Assembly (NCBI GenBank): GCA_036351775.1
Contig: JAZBPX010000061.1
Span: forward strand, 132,595-196,594
Reading direction: 5' to 3'
Origin: Pacificimonas sp036351775
GTDB taxonomy: Bacteria; Pseudomonadota; Alphaproteobacteria; Sphingomonadales; Sphingomonadaceae
DNA: 64,000 nucleotides
The notes below the pieces were generated by a model, which was not told the DNA's origin, searched no databases, and saw only the letters and a list, made by a program, of their open reading frames with translations. How positions within the stretch are numbered: position 1 is the stretch's first letter; every line of letters begins with the position of its first letter. The translations under genes were made by a program, and so were the position numbers. This document shows, in pieces, positions 1-9,795 of the stretch.

Positions 1-97
1 AGGTTTCGTCGCTGTTCGCGGCCTGCACGGATGTGGGCGTCGGCATCAGAGCCGCCATCGCGATGGGCAGGGCGGCGTAAAGCAGGCGGTGCTTCAT
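1..97 (-). CDS. Secreted peptidase N-terminus, probably S41 C-terminal processing protease (partial)
   Basis: Only the first 32 codons lie in the window; the gene continues past the left edge. They encode a basic start (MKHR), a hydrophobic stretch and a VQA-A type cleavage site, so a signal peptide is visible. No catalytic domain is present. The assignment as a CtpA-like S41 protease rests on context: rlmH, an EnvC-like M23 protein and then an S41 peptidase is a common alphaproteobacterial order. The signal peptide is directly seen; the family is inferred. Confidence 0.55.
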   Translation of the reverse strand, partial: MKHRLLYAALPIAMAALMPTPTSVQAANSDET

Positions 98-210
98 GGG
101 GCGGAAATCCTCTCTCGCTAGGCGCGCCAATATAGGAAGGCGGCGCGCGAATATACAGGTCGATACGAGAGGGTAGCGCACGGTCCCTTTCGCCAGGGTT
201 AGCAGGCGGC

Positions 211-1329
211 CTACCGCGGCGCGTAAAGGAGCGGATCGACCGGGCGGCCATTTCGTCGCAGCTCGACCTGAAGGCGGCCGTCCTCAGCGACCTGGCCGAG
301 CGGGAAACCGGTTTCGACCGCTTCGCCCTCCGACACCGATGTCGAGCCGAGGCCCGACAGGATCGAGGTGAGCGCGCGGCCATGGTCGATGATGACAACT
401 TCGCCGTAACCGCGAAATGCGCCGGCATAGGCGACCGTGCCGCCCGCCGGCGCGGTGACGAGCGCCTGCGGCCGGGCCGCGAAGGTGACGCCGCGTTCGA
501 TCACGCCGACGCTGTTTGCGCGGCCGAACCCGGCGGCGACCTCCCCGGCAACCGGCAGGCGGTAGCCGAGGGCGCGGACTTCGCTGGCCGGTGGGCGGAA
601 ACTGCGGAGGCGGCGTTCGCGGGCAACGTCGTCCGGCAGCTCGGTTTCGGCGGCAGTCTCGGAAGCGAGGGCCTGTTCGGCGAGCGCGCGGGCGCGCGCA
701 GAGGCGCTTGCGGCCTCCACGGACAGGGTGCGGGCATCCGCGAGGTAAGTTTCACGGGTGGTTTCGAGGTCGGAAATGGCAGTGCTGAGGTCAGCTTCGG
801 ACTGGCGAAGGTCCACCTGCTGCTGCCGGGCCTGCGCCGCGAGGGTTTCGACGCGGGCGAGATCGCTGCGCAGCGATTCGGTGCGGGCGAGGATCTCGGG
901 GCGGATGGTCTCGACAAGGGCGGCGGTACGGGCCGTTTCGATGGCACTGTTCGGGGCCAGGAGCGCGGCGAGCGCGGGGCGGCGGCTCATGCGCTGAAGG
1001 GCGGCGAGGAGCGCGGTCAGCCCCTCCTGCCGCTCGGCGATGCTTTCAAGGAGGGCCGCGCGTTCGGAGCGCAGGGTTTCGGCGCGCGATTCGGCGGCGG
1101 CGATGTCGCGTTCGAAGCGCTGGATGTCGCCGGCGAGGGTGCCCATGCGGGCGGCGGCGGCGGCGGCGGCGGCCTCGGCCTCCTCGGCTTCGCTTTGGAG
1201 CGTGCGGGCTTCGCGGTCGGCGGCGAGAGCATCCCCGGCGGCGGAAGCGGTGCCGTCTGCCGCCTGCTGCGCGGCCAGCGGCGCGCTCAGCAGTACACAT
1301 ATCAGGATGAGAGCGCGGCTAGCCCTCAC
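211..1329 (-). CDS. EnvC-like murein hydrolase activator (M23 peptidase family)
   Basis: Predicted secreted cell-wall factor of 372 residues. A GTG start at 1329 is chosen because it begins a clean signal peptide (hydrophobic ALILICVLLSAPLAA) and overlaps the end of rlmH by only 11 bases; the longer open frame upstream is rlmH read in another frame. Residues ~30-235 are Ala/Glu/Arg-rich and form a long predicted coiled coil. The C-terminal ~110 residues are a LytM/M23-like domain (PVAGEVAAGFG, DHGRALTSI, LLYAPR end). The zinc-binding HxH is not evident, which fits EnvC-type proteins that activate amidases rather than cutting peptidoglycan themselves. Probably cotranscribed with rlmH and the downstream protease. 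Confidence 0.82.
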   Translation of the reverse strand: MRASRALILICVLLSAPLAAQQAADGTASAAGDALAADREARTLQSEAEEAEAAAAAAAARMGTLAGDIQRFERDIAAAESRAETLRSERAALLESIAERQEGLTALLAALQRMSRRPALAALLAPNSAIETARTAALVETIRPEILARTESLRSDLARVETLAAQARQQQVDLRQSEADLSTAISDLETTRETYLADARTLSVEAASASARARALAEQALASETAAETELPDDVARERRLRSFRPPASEVRALGYRLPVAGEVAAGFGRANSVGVIERGVTFAARPQALVTAPAGGTVAYAGAFRGYGEVVIIDHGRALTSILSGLGSTSVSEGEAVETGFPLGQVAEDGRLQVELRRNGRPVDPLLYAPR

Positions 1330-1741
1330 GGTGGTAGGGGTGCCCGGCAAGGATCGATTCGGCGCGGAAGAGCTGTTCGGCGAGCATGGCGCGGACGAGG
1401 AGGTGCGGCCAGGTGGCCGTGCCGAACGAAAGGAGGAGGTCGGCGGCGTCGCGGTCGGTGTCCGAATGGCCGTCGGCGGCACCGATCAGGAACCGCGCCT
1501 CTCGAATCCCGTCGTCGCGCCAGCGGCCGAGCTGCCTGGCGAGCGCGGTGGAGGATAGCGCCCCGCCCTTTTCATCGAGAACGACCGTGCGGAACGGTTC
1601 GAGCGGCGCGGGCATCCTGCCGCCGCTTTCGGGAAGTTCGGTCAGCTTGATGGGCGGACGGCAGCGGGCGGCGTAACGGTCAACCAGCGCCGCCTCCGGA
1701 CCGCGGCCGATCTTGCCGCGCGCGATGATGTGGAGGCGCAT
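1319..1741 (-). CDS. rlmH: 23S rRNA (pseudouridine1915-N3)-methyltransferase RlmH
   Basis: A 140-residue SPOUT methyltransferase that methylates pseudouridine 1915 in helix 69 of 23S rRNA. The N-terminus MRLHIIARGKIG, the central LDEKGGALSSTALA motif and the SAM-binding FLIGAADGH segment (FxIGGxxG in most members) match the family, as does the length. The more usual second glycine of that loop is alanine here. It sits directly downstream of rsfS, as in many Proteobacteria, and its last 11 bases overlap the start of the EnvC-like gene, so translational coupling is likely. Confidence 0.95.
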   Translation of the reverse strand: MRLHIIARGKIGRGPEAALVDRYAARCRPPIKLTELPESGGRMPAPLEPFRTVVLDEKGGALSSTALARQLGRWRDDGIREARFLIGAADGHSDTDRDAADLLLSFGTATWPHLLVRAMLAEQLFRAESILAGHPYHREG

Positions 1742-1771
1742 GGAACCGAGCGGGCCGGGCGCAGGCCGCGG

Positions 1772-2179
1772 TCAGGAGGTGCTGGGCGCGGCGCGCATGT
1801 GGCTGCTGTCGCTGACGGCCCACATTTTTTCGAGATTGTAGAAGCTGCGCACCTCGGGCCGGAACAGGTGGACGATGACGTCGCCGGCATCGACCAGAAC
1901 CCAGTCGGCGGCGGGCAGCCCCTCGATACGGACGGGCGTGCCGAACTCGCTCTTGATGCGTTCGGACAGTTTCTGCGCCATCGCCGCGACCTGGCGCGTG
2001 GAGCGGCCCGAGGCGATGACCATATGATCGGCCACCTCGGTCTTGCCCGTCAGATCGACGTCGACGAGGTCCTGCGCCTGGTCGTCGTCGAGGCTTTTGA
2101 GGACGAGGTCATGCAGCGGGCCGGAAATGTCGCCGTGGTTACGGTCGTGTGCGCTCAAGGTCTTGGTCTTCCAAATCAT
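1772..2179 (-). CDS. rsfS: Ribosomal silencing factor RsfS
   Basis: A 135-residue member of the RsfS/Iojap family, which binds ribosomal protein L14 and blocks subunit joining under nutrient limitation. Diagnostic segments are SLDDDQAQDLVDVDLTGK, ADHMVIASGRSTRQVAA and WVLVDAGDVIVHLF. The first in-frame ATG before the conserved domain is at 2179, which makes the gene overlap the 3' end of nadD by 41 bases; no better start is visible further in. The C-terminal tail (SHMRAAPSTS) is short and unconserved. Order nadD-rsfS-rlmH is classical. Confidence 0.93.
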   Translation of the reverse strand: MIWKTKTLSAHDRNHGDISGPLHDLVLKSLDDDQAQDLVDVDLTGKTEVADHMVIASGRSTRQVAAMAQKLSERIKSEFGTPVRIEGLPAADWVLVDAGDVIVHLFRPEVRSFYNLEKMWAVSDSSHMRAAPSTS

Positions 2180-2780
2180 TGTCGGATGGTGCGGTCTGAA
2201 AGGCGCTGGCCCAGTCGGGACGGCGCGCGCGAATGGCGGTGGCGGATCGATTGTCGAGCGGAATACGCAGGAAGGTGATCGCCGGTAAGCTCCATTCGGT
2301 CCATCGCCGCGCCCGTGCCGGCGATTTGCGGAACCGGCGCAGCCAGCCCATCGCAACCGCGCGGTGGGCAGCCTTAATGTAGTCAGGCCGGGCGGCCACC
2401 GCAAATGGAAGCGTGCGGCAAAGCCGCCGCCAGTCGCGCCAGCGGTGCAACTGGACGAGATTGTCCGCGCCCATCAGCCAGATGAAGCGGTGCTGCGGAA
2501 AGCGGCGAACGAGCGCCCGGGCGGTATCGACGGTGTAGCGGGTACCGAGTTCCGTCTCCAGCGCTGTGGGCCGGATTCGCGGGTGGCGTGCTACCTTTCG
2601 AGCGTAAGCGAGACGGGCCGCCAGAGGGGCCATACCCGCCTTTTCCTTCAGCGGGTTTTGCGGGCTGACCAGCCACCAGACTTCATCGAGACCGAGTCGG
2701 CGCATTGCCTGCAAACTGATGTGACGGTGACCGCCATGGGCCGGATTGAAGGAACCGCCGAGAATGCCGATGCGCGCCAT
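2139..2780 (-). CDS. nadD: Nicotinate-nucleotide adenylyltransferase NadD
   Basis: 213 residues. Adenylates nicotinic acid mononucleotide in NAD synthesis. The start at 2780 opens straight into the nucleotidyltransferase signature (MARIGILGGSFNPAHGGH, with the HxGH-type motif), so upstream in-frame codons are ignored. LDEVWWLVSPQNPLK and the ADNLVQLHRW loop are further family landmarks. An S/T-x-x-x-R variant of the ISSTxIR motif appears near the C-terminus (NRSATAIRAR). First gene of the minus-strand operon; the 180-bp gap to the divergent receptor gene should hold its promoter. Confidence 0.94.
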   Translation of the reverse strand: MARIGILGGSFNPAHGGHRHISLQAMRRLGLDEVWWLVSPQNPLKEKAGMAPLAARLAYARKVARHPRIRPTALETELGTRYTVDTARALVRRFPQHRFIWLMGADNLVQLHRWRDWRRLCRTLPFAVAARPDYIKAAHRAVAMGWLRRFRKSPARARRWTEWSLPAITFLRIPLDNRSATAIRARRPDWASAFQTAPSDNDLEDQDLERTRP

Positions 2781-2960
2781 GTGGGACGGAGCCAAGCAGG
2801 CGGCAGGCGGTTCGGCAAGGCGGCCAAGACGACGCCGCTGCGAAATCCCGCTGCTTGAGCGCCGTTGCGGGAGGGCCGCGCAGGCGGTTAAGGCGGCGAA
2901 GGACCAAACGGCGCGCACGGGCCGTTCCGCCATTTCGGATCACCGTCTTTCTTTAAGGTC

Positions 2961-5135
2961 ATGTCGATGTCGCTTCGTCTGCTGCTTTCCACCGGCATCG
3001 CCCTTATGCCCGCTGCGGCGCTCGCCGCGCCTGCCGCCGATCCCGCTGTCGATCCTGTCGCGGTTTCGCTGGCGGCGGAGGGCCTGGAGCGGCGCGGCAT
3101 TTACGATAACCGGGATGCTGCGCGGCAGGCGCCGAACATGGTCGCCGTGACAACGCCGGGCTTTGGCAGCGGCGCGCTCTACACGCTGCGCGGTGTGGGC
3201 GATGTCGGGGTCTACCTGGACGGCGCGCGGCTGTGGGCCAAGACGGCGAACCTGATCGGCAATTTTCATATCGAGCGCATCGACGTGGTGCGGGGGCCGA
3301 CGCTGTCTTCAGAAGCGCTGCCCGCGGCGGGCGGGGCGCTGCGCGTTCGCCTGCACCAGCCGGGCGAGGACCCGCGCGGCCGCTTCACGGCGCATTACGG
3401 CGCATTCGACGAGTGGGGCGTTTCGGGATCGCTGGACCTGGGATCGGCAGGCGGTGTTTTCGCGGTGAATGTCGGCGGCTTCTACGAGGAAGGCGACGGC
3501 TATGTCGAAAACCTGACGACGGGCGAGGAGCTGAACGGAACCGACCGCTGGGGCGGGCGGATCGGGGTGCGGCTGACGCCGTCCGATACATTCGGCTGGA
3601 ACCTCGGCGCGGCGCTGATGCGAGACCGCAGCCTGAACATCGTGAACTTCGAATGCGATGACCTGTGCGACAACCGCTTCTCCACAACCGCATTTTCGAG
3701 GCGGCCCGCCGATCCGCTGAACCCGCTCGGCGGCCTGCCGGTGACCGGCGAGAAGGCCCGCAACGGGCTGGGGCAGGATACCGGCATCCGTTTGCTCACC
3801 AGCGAAATGGCGCTGGCGGTGGGCGGCGGCACGGTGACGCTGGACCTGCATGTCGTGAACACGGACCAGGATTTCGGGCTCGATTTCGGCGACCGGACCC
3901 TTGCGGTAACACTGGCGGGGCCCGGCGCGGCGGGCACGGCCCTGCCGTTCAGCGAAGACCTGTCGCTGGGAAGCCGAACGCAAAGCGATCAGACGGCGCG
4001 GCTCGCCTATCGGCGCAGCGTCACCGAGGTCCTGAGCTTCGATGTCGGGCTGACCGGGTTCGATTCCAGCGGAACGCTCGATGATGCGCGCGTCACGGAC
4101 ACCCCGGGCGGCGTAAGAACCGTCGCCTTTGACCGCACGTCGGACAGCGGCGCGCGCGGCTATACCCTGTTCGGCGCCGCGGCGCTGACGCTGGGCGCGG
4201 CGGAACTATCGGCTGGCGGATCGTGGGGACGGACCGATTCCTTTCTGGAACTGGACCGGGTGCTTGCCCCTGCCCTCGACCGCTCGCTGAACCGTGATGA
4301 CGAGGTCTGGAGCGCCTTCGCCGATGTGCGCATCCCGGCGTCCGACAGGCTGACGATCTTTGGCCGGGCGGCGCGCGGCCACGGCTTGCCGGATTTCGAT
4401 CTCGAGCGCGCAGCAATGCTTGGCACGGGGCTGTCCGCGCCGACCGAAACGACAACGCTGGAGGCCGGTGTCGAAGCCGGACTGTTCGGCGACTCGGTAA
4501 ATGTGAGGCTGCTCGGCTTCTATCTGGAAGCGGACGGCGTGAACGCGGCCTTTGCCGGCGGCAAGACGGCGACGTCCGTCGTCTCCGCGCCGCTTCGCAA
4601 TACGGGCGCCGAGGCGGAGTTCGTGGTGCGGCCCGGCGCTGGCCTGACGCTGAGCGGCGCGGTGGGCGTCCAGTCCGCGCGCTATGAGGACACCGCCGCG
4701 CTGGACGCGGCGCGCGCGGTTTGCCTTGCCGATCCGGGCGGAGCGGGCTGCGGCAACGGCCTCGTGACCCTGACCGGTGAACGCGCCGATCCGGTGTTTG
4801 CGCCCGACCTGACCGCGCGCGGCGATGCGGCGTGGCGCATCTACTGGGCGCGCGCGGAGAGTTTCATCACGCCGCGCATCGGCGTCGATTACCGCAGCGA
4901 GATGGCAACGAACGGCGCGAACCTGCCGCTGGCCGCGCCGGGCGGGCCTGTCACAGCAGAGTCGCGAACGCTGGTTAATGCCGGGATCGCGCTGGAAACG
5001 GACGATGACTGGTGGCTGGTGTCGCTGGAATGCCAGAACTGTTTCGATGCGACGTTCGTCGATTCGAGCGCGTTCGGCCTGCCCTATCTCGGCAGGCCGA
5101 TGACATGGGCCATCAGGGCACGGCGGCAATTCTAG
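2961..5135 (+). CDS. TonB-dependent outer-membrane receptor
   Basis: 724 residues with a signal peptide (cleavage near ALAA), a plug domain and a beta-barrel ending in Phe (RARRQF), typical of outer-membrane porin-like receptors. The plug is recognised by LRGVGDVGVYLDGARL and FHIERIDVVRGP. It is somewhat short, and the usual GGAINI segment is degenerate (PAAGGALRVRL). The barrel carries extracellular-loop cysteines (CDDLCDN). A second ATG at 2967 is better spaced from the AAGG ribosome-binding motif. The alkaline phosphatase gene starts 30 bases downstream, so the pair may release and import a phosphorylated compound; that link is inferred from position only. Confidence 0.88.
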   Translation: MSMSLRLLLSTGIALMPAAALAAPAADPAVDPVAVSLAAEGLERRGIYDNRDAARQAPNMVAVTTPGFGSGALYTLRGVGDVGVYLDGARLWAKTANLIGNFHIERIDVVRGPTLSSEALPAAGGALRVRLHQPGEDPRGRFTAHYGAFDEWGVSGSLDLGSAGGVFAVNVGGFYEEGDGYVENLTTGEELNGTDRWGGRIGVRLTPSDTFGWNLGAALMRDRSLNIVNFECDDLCDNRFSTTAFSRRPADPLNPLGGLPVTGEKARNGLGQDTGIRLLTSEMALAVGGGTVTLDLHVVNTDQDFGLDFGDRTLAVTLAGPGAAGTALPFSEDLSLGSRTQSDQTARLAYRRSVTEVLSFDVGLTGFDSSGTLDDARVTDTPGGVRTVAFDRTSDSGARGYTLFGAAALTLGAAELSAGGSWGRTDSFLELDRVLAPALDRSLNRDDEVWSAFADVRIPASDRLTIFGRAARGHGLPDFDLERAAMLGTGLSAPTETTTLEAGVEAGLFGDSVNVRLLGFYLEADGVNAAFAGGKTATSVVSAPLRNTGAEAEFVVRPGAGLTLSGAVGVQSARYEDTAALDAARAVCLADPGGAGCGNGLVTLTGERADPVFAPDLTARGDAAWRIYWARAESFITPRIGVDYRSEMATNGANLPLAAPGGPVTAESRTLVNAGIALETDDDWWLVSLECQNCFDATFVDSSAFGLPYLGRPMTWAIRARRQF

Positions 5136-5165
5136 GCGCGTAGCCAACGAGGGGAAGACAGGGAC

Positions 5166-6629
5166 ATGGTGAAGAGGCGGATTCTTGCGGGGGCCTTTGG
5201 CCTTGCTGCGCTGCTGACCCCGCAAATTGCGGTCGCCGAGGATGTAACGCCTAAGAACATCATCGTGATGATCGCCGACGGCGCGGGCTATAATATGCTT
5301 GCAGCGACGCGTTACTGGCACGGGCGCGGGCTGGCGGTCGATGGCGGCGGGTGGGAAACAGCGGCGCTGTCGACCTATGCGCTGCGCCGCGACAAGGACC
5401 CGCTGGGCGCCGCGCAGGACCCGGACCTGGTCTACGACAGTGCGAAGAACTGGGACGCCGCGCCCCTTGCCGGCGATAGCGAGTGCGCAGAGGGCTACCC
5501 GGTCGGCTGGGCCGGTTACGAATGGAACCGCTGCACCTATCCCGACAGCGCGGGCACGATGTCGGCGATGATGACCGGCATCCGGGCCTATAACGGCGCG
5601 CTGAACGTCGACGGCATGGCGGAAGCGGTGCAGTCCGTTCCCGAAGCGGCGAAGGCAGCGGGAATGCGGGTCGGTTCGATTTCCAGCGTGCCCTTTACTC
5701 ACGCGACGGTCGCCTCTGGCGGCGGCGCGCATAACGAGGCGCGGGGGAATTACCACGAGATCGCGGCAGAGCTGCTGCGCGCCGGTACGCTCGACATACT
5801 GGGCGGCGGCGGACACCCGCTGTTCGGCGGCGCGGGCGAGCCGCAGCCGGACCCGGTGATCGACGAGGAAACGGGCGCGGACGAGCGGTTCGCCTGGCTG
5901 TCGCCGGAAGACTGGGCGGGCGTGCGCGATGGCTCGCTCGGCTGGACACTGGTTGAGGACCGGGCGGACATCCAGGCGCTGGCGACGATGCCGAAGGATG
6001 GGCGTATCCTGATGCTGCCAAAGGTCGCGCGCACCCTGCAGATGGAGCGCCCGCCGAAAATGGCGGAGCCGGGCGATCCGCGCCAACAGGTGCCGGGTGA
6101 AACCCCGATGACCCCCGGCATCCCAACGCTGACCGAGATGACGGCGGCGGCGCTGACCCACCTGGAGGGCGACGCCGGTCTGTTCCTGCAGGTCGAGGGC
6201 GGCGCGGTGGACTGGGCCATGCACGCGAATTTCCTCGGCCGCGCCATCGAGGAACAAACCGATTTCGACAACGCCGTGCGGCTGGTGGAGGCGTGGGTCG
6301 CCGATCCGTCGAACGGGTCGAGCTGGGCCAACACGCTGGTCGTCGTGACGGCGGACCATGATCACATGCTGTTCGGCCCGAGCGCGGATGTGCCCTTCCA
6401 GCCGGTGTCGAACCGGGGCGCAGGGCAGTTGCCGGGGCATATCTGGTGGTCCGGCAGCCACTCGAACCAGCTGGTGCCCTTCTTTGTTCGCGGCGCAGGC
6501 TCCGCGCGTCTGATGGCGGAGGCGGACGAGATCGACCGGGCGGTGGTGAACGGCCAGGTCGTCGGACGGGGCAAGTATCTGACGCAGCCGGAAATGGGGC
6601 AGGTGCTGCTGGATCTTGTTGTCCGGTAG
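5166..6629 (+). CDS. Secreted alkaline phosphatase (PhoA superfamily)
   Basis: 487 residues with a signal peptide (IAVAE cleavage). The catalytic set of the alkaline phosphatase superfamily can be placed: metal Asp38 (MIADG), nucleophile Ser128 in Asp-Ser-Ala, Glu344/Asp349/His353 with the 5- and 4-residue spacing of E. coli PhoA, Asp397-His398 (TADHDH) and His432 (GSHSNQ). It should hydrolyse phosphomonoesters in the periplasm. Context after a TonB receptor suggests phosphate or organic-phosphate scavenging. No Pho box was identified. The exact substrate cannot be told from the sequence. Confidence 0.9.
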   Translation: MVKRRILAGAFGLAALLTPQIAVAEDVTPKNIIVMIADGAGYNMLAATRYWHGRGLAVDGGGWETAALSTYALRRDKDPLGAAQDPDLVYDSAKNWDAAPLAGDSECAEGYPVGWAGYEWNRCTYPDSAGTMSAMMTGIRAYNGALNVDGMAEAVQSVPEAAKAAGMRVGSISSVPFTHATVASGGGAHNEARGNYHEIAAELLRAGTLDILGGGGHPLFGGAGEPQPDPVIDEETGADERFAWLSPEDWAGVRDGSLGWTLVEDRADIQALATMPKDGRILMLPKVARTLQMERPPKMAEPGDPRQQVPGETPMTPGIPTLTEMTAAALTHLEGDAGLFLQVEGGAVDWAMHANFLGRAIEEQTDFDNAVRLVEAWVADPSNGSSWANTLVVVTADHDHMLFGPSADVPFQPVSNRGAGQLPGHIWWSGSHSNQLVPFFVRGAGSARLMAEADEIDRAVVNGQVVGRGKYLTQPEMGQVLLDLVVR

Positions 6630-6692
6630 CGGACCCATTCTGCGCGCCTGGGCGTTCCCCTCTTCCCAAACCAAATTGTGGAGAGCGCCCCC

Positions 6693-6911
6693 ATGTCCGA
6701 TAACGTCTATGCCATCACCGAACTCGTCGGCACCTCAGAGACCAGTATCGAGGATGCAATCCAAGGCGCGGTGACGCGGGCGTCCGAAACGCTGTCGAAC
6801 CTCGACTGGTTCGACATGACCGACGTTCGCGGGCACATCGTCGATGGCAAGGTGAAGCATTACCAGGTCACCATCCGGCTGGGCTTCAAGCACGAACCCA
6901 AGACCGGTTGA
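6693..6911 (+). CDS. Dodecin family flavin-binding protein
   Basis: 72 residues. Dodecins form hollow dodecamers that bind flavins, sequestering or buffering them. The sequence VYAITELVGTSETSIEDAI, the SNLDWFDMTDVRG strand with its flavin-stacking Trp, and the VKHYQVTIRLGFK end match the family across its full length. ATG at 6693 is chosen: a GTGGAGAG ribosome-binding motif lies 7 bases upstream, and the longer frame starting inside that motif is unlikely. It stands alone between the phosphatase and nhaA. Confidence 0.93.
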   Translation: MSDNVYAITELVGTSETSIEDAIQGAVTRASETLSNLDWFDMTDVRGHIVDGKVKHYQVTIRLGFKHEPKTG

Positions 6912-6972
6912 GACCGCGGGGCCGGTTTACTGCCCTTTTCAAGCCCGCCCCCGCTGGGCTAGGCCGCCCCCC

Positions 6973-8229
<1,257 letters not shown>

Positions 8230-8253
8230 ACCCAGCTTGGCCCGGCGTGAGGC

Positions 8254-9144
8254 TCAGCTGCGCGGGCGGATCAGACCCTCCTGCGCCACCGAGGCGCAGA
8301 GACGTCCAGACCGGTCGTAGATCAGGCCGCGGTTCATGCCGCGCGCGCCGCCCGCCCATGGGCTGTCCTGAACATAGAGCAGCCAGTCATCGACGCGGGC
8401 GTCCTGGTGAAACCAGATGGCGTGATCGAGGCTCGCGACCTGCACCTTGCCCGTATACCATTTGAGGGCGTGCGGGCGCTGGCAGGTGGATAGCAGGGTC
8501 ATGTCGCTGGCATAGGCCAGCATACAGCGGTGCAGCGCCGGATCGTCGGGCAGCGGTGCCTGTGCGCGGAACCACACCTGCTGCGCGGGCTCCGTTCCCT
8601 CCTGGCTGGGCGGGGCCTGGTCGACGCGGCGGAAATCGATAGGCCGTTCGCGCAGGAAATGCGGGCGGATCTGCTTCGGCACCTCGTCGATGAAGGTTTC
8701 TCGCCATTCGGTTTCCGACATCAGCTCTTCAGGCGCGGGGACGTCCGGCATGTCGAGCTTATGCTCATAGCCCTCCTCCGCGATGTGGAAGCTCGCGGCG
8801 AGGTTGAAGATGGGCTTGCCGTTCTGGACCGCGATGACGCGGCGGGTGGAAAAGCTGGAGCCGTCGCGGTCACGCTCCACCTGGTAGAGAACCGGCACGT
8901 CGATCGCGCCGGGGCGCATGAAATAGGCATGCAGGCTGTGCGGCTGGCGGTCGTCATCCACTGTACGGCTGGCGGCGACGAGCGCCTGCGCGATGACCTG
9001 CCCGCCGAACAGGCGGAAGGTGGCGTCGGGCGAATTCTGGCCGCGAAAGATGTTCGCGTCGATACGCTCAAGGTCGAGGACGCCGACCAGTTCCTCCACC
9101 AGTTCGGCGGCGGTGGCGGTGTCGCGGTCTAGGGGCGCGCTCAT
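8254..9144 (-). CDS. tesB: Acyl-CoA thioesterase II (TesB)
   Basis: 296 residues forming the double hot-dog fold that hydrolyses acyl-CoA to free fatty acid and CoA. Seen are the N-terminal hot-dog (FRGQNSPDATFRLFGGQVIAQAL, HSLHAYFMRPG) and the second (CMLAYASDMTLLST, SLDHAIWFH, GGARGMNRGLIYD). Asp in the ASDMTLL strand and the HAIWFH region correspond to catalytic positions of TesB. The start codon shares an ATGA overlap with the stop of the epimerase gene, so the two are translationally coupled and probably act together in acyl-CoA turnover. Confidence 0.94.
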   Translation of the reverse strand: MSAPLDRDTATAAELVEELVGVLDLERIDANIFRGQNSPDATFRLFGGQVIAQALVAASRTVDDDRQPHSLHAYFMRPGAIDVPVLYQVERDRDGSSFSTRRVIAVQNGKPIFNLAASFHIAEEGYEHKLDMPDVPAPEELMSETEWRETFIDEVPKQIRPHFLRERPIDFRRVDQAPPSQEGTEPAQQVWFRAQAPLPDDPALHRCMLAYASDMTLLSTCQRPHALKWYTGKVQVASLDHAIWFHQDARVDDWLLYVQDSPWAGGARGMNRGLIYDRSGRLCASVAQEGLIRPRS

Positions 9145-9566
9145 TCGTGCAGCGCCTCCGGCTTTTCCATGAGTTCGACGAGGACGCCGCCCATGTCCTT
9201 GGGGTGGACGAAGATGACGGGCGTGCCGTGCGCGCCGATGCGCGGTTCGCCGGTGCCGATCACAGCCGCGCCCTTGGCGACCAGGTCGTCGCGGGCGGCG
9301 TAGATGTCCTCGACCTCGAAGCAGACATGGTGCTGGCCGCCCTTCGGGTTCTTCGCAAGGAAGGCGTGGACCGGGCTGTCGTCGCCCAGCGGCTCGATCA
9401 GCTCGATCTGGCTGTTCGGGACATCGACGAAGCAGACGCGCACACCCTGCGCGGCAAGGTCGAACGGTTCGTGGATCTTCGTTGCGCCGAGGACGTCGCG
9501 GTAGAGGGCGATGCTGTCCTCGATGGAGGGCGTGGCGACGCCGACATGGTTCAGGCGGCCGATCAT
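9141..9566 (-). CDS. mce: Methylmalonyl-CoA epimerase
   Basis: 141 residues of the glyoxalase/VOC fold, interconverting (R)- and (S)-methylmalonyl-CoA on the propionyl-CoA route to succinyl-CoA. Metal-binding positions are visible in LNHVGVATPS, GGQHHVCFEV and GVLVELME. Length and motifs match the family closely. It is followed directly by tesB in an ATGA overlap. No mutase gene is in the window. Confidence 0.93.
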   Translation of the reverse strand: MIGRLNHVGVATPSIEDSIALYRDVLGATKIHEPFDLAAQGVRVCFVDVPNSQIELIEPLGDDSPVHAFLAKNPKGGQHHVCFEVEDIYAARDDLVAKGAAVIGTGEPRIGAHGTPVIFVHPKDMGGVLVELMEKPEALHE

Positions 9567-9643
9567 GCGGGCATTCCTCTTTTCGTGGTCTTCGCAGGTT
9601 CGGGTGCGGGCTTAACGGGAAATGCTGCGCTGCGGCAAGCGGT

Positions 9644-9724
9644 CCTTCGACAGGCTCAGGATTAGCGGACGTATGGAAACTGCGCGGGTACCAAACCACC
9701 CGCTCACCCTGAGCCTGTCGAAGG
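9644..9724. repeat. Inverted-repeat element, family A copy 1
   Basis: Two perfect 17-base arms, CCTTCGACAGGCTCAGG at 9644-9660 and its reverse complement at 9708-9724, surround a 47-base spacer. Similarity extends inward to about 25 bases with three mismatches. The same arm recurs at 17005-17079. It lies in the spacer between mce and the M23 gene and reads as a small dispersed intergenic repeat (REP/MITE-like). Confidence 0.85.
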
Positions 9725-9758
9725 GCGAGCGTGTGGGGGCTGTAGCTCAATCGCGCCG

Positions 9759-9784
9759 GTCATCCCAGCGCAGGCTGGGATGAC
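9759..9784. repeat. Short GTCATCCC hairpin, reduced family B copy
   Basis: A compact palindrome: GTCATCCCAGCG followed almost at once by CTGGGATGAC. The two arms are the terminal sequences of the longer family B elements seen elsewhere in the window, here collapsed with no internal spacer. It ends 11 bases before the stop codon of the M23 peptidase gene and may also act as its transcription-end hairpin. Confidence 0.65.
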
Positions 9785-9795
9785 TAACTGGTGAA

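Noticed and set aside
382..1650. Long plus-strand open frame (422 codons) opposite the EnvC-like and rlmH genes
   Set aside because: It is antisense to two well-supported genes, its translation is Gly/Arg-rich with no conserved motif, and high GC makes long shadow frames common.
4206..6674. 822-codon minus-strand open frame across the TonB receptor and phosphatase genes
   Set aside because: It is antisense to an alkaline phosphatase with all its metal ligands in place and has an Arg/His-rich, motif-free translation.
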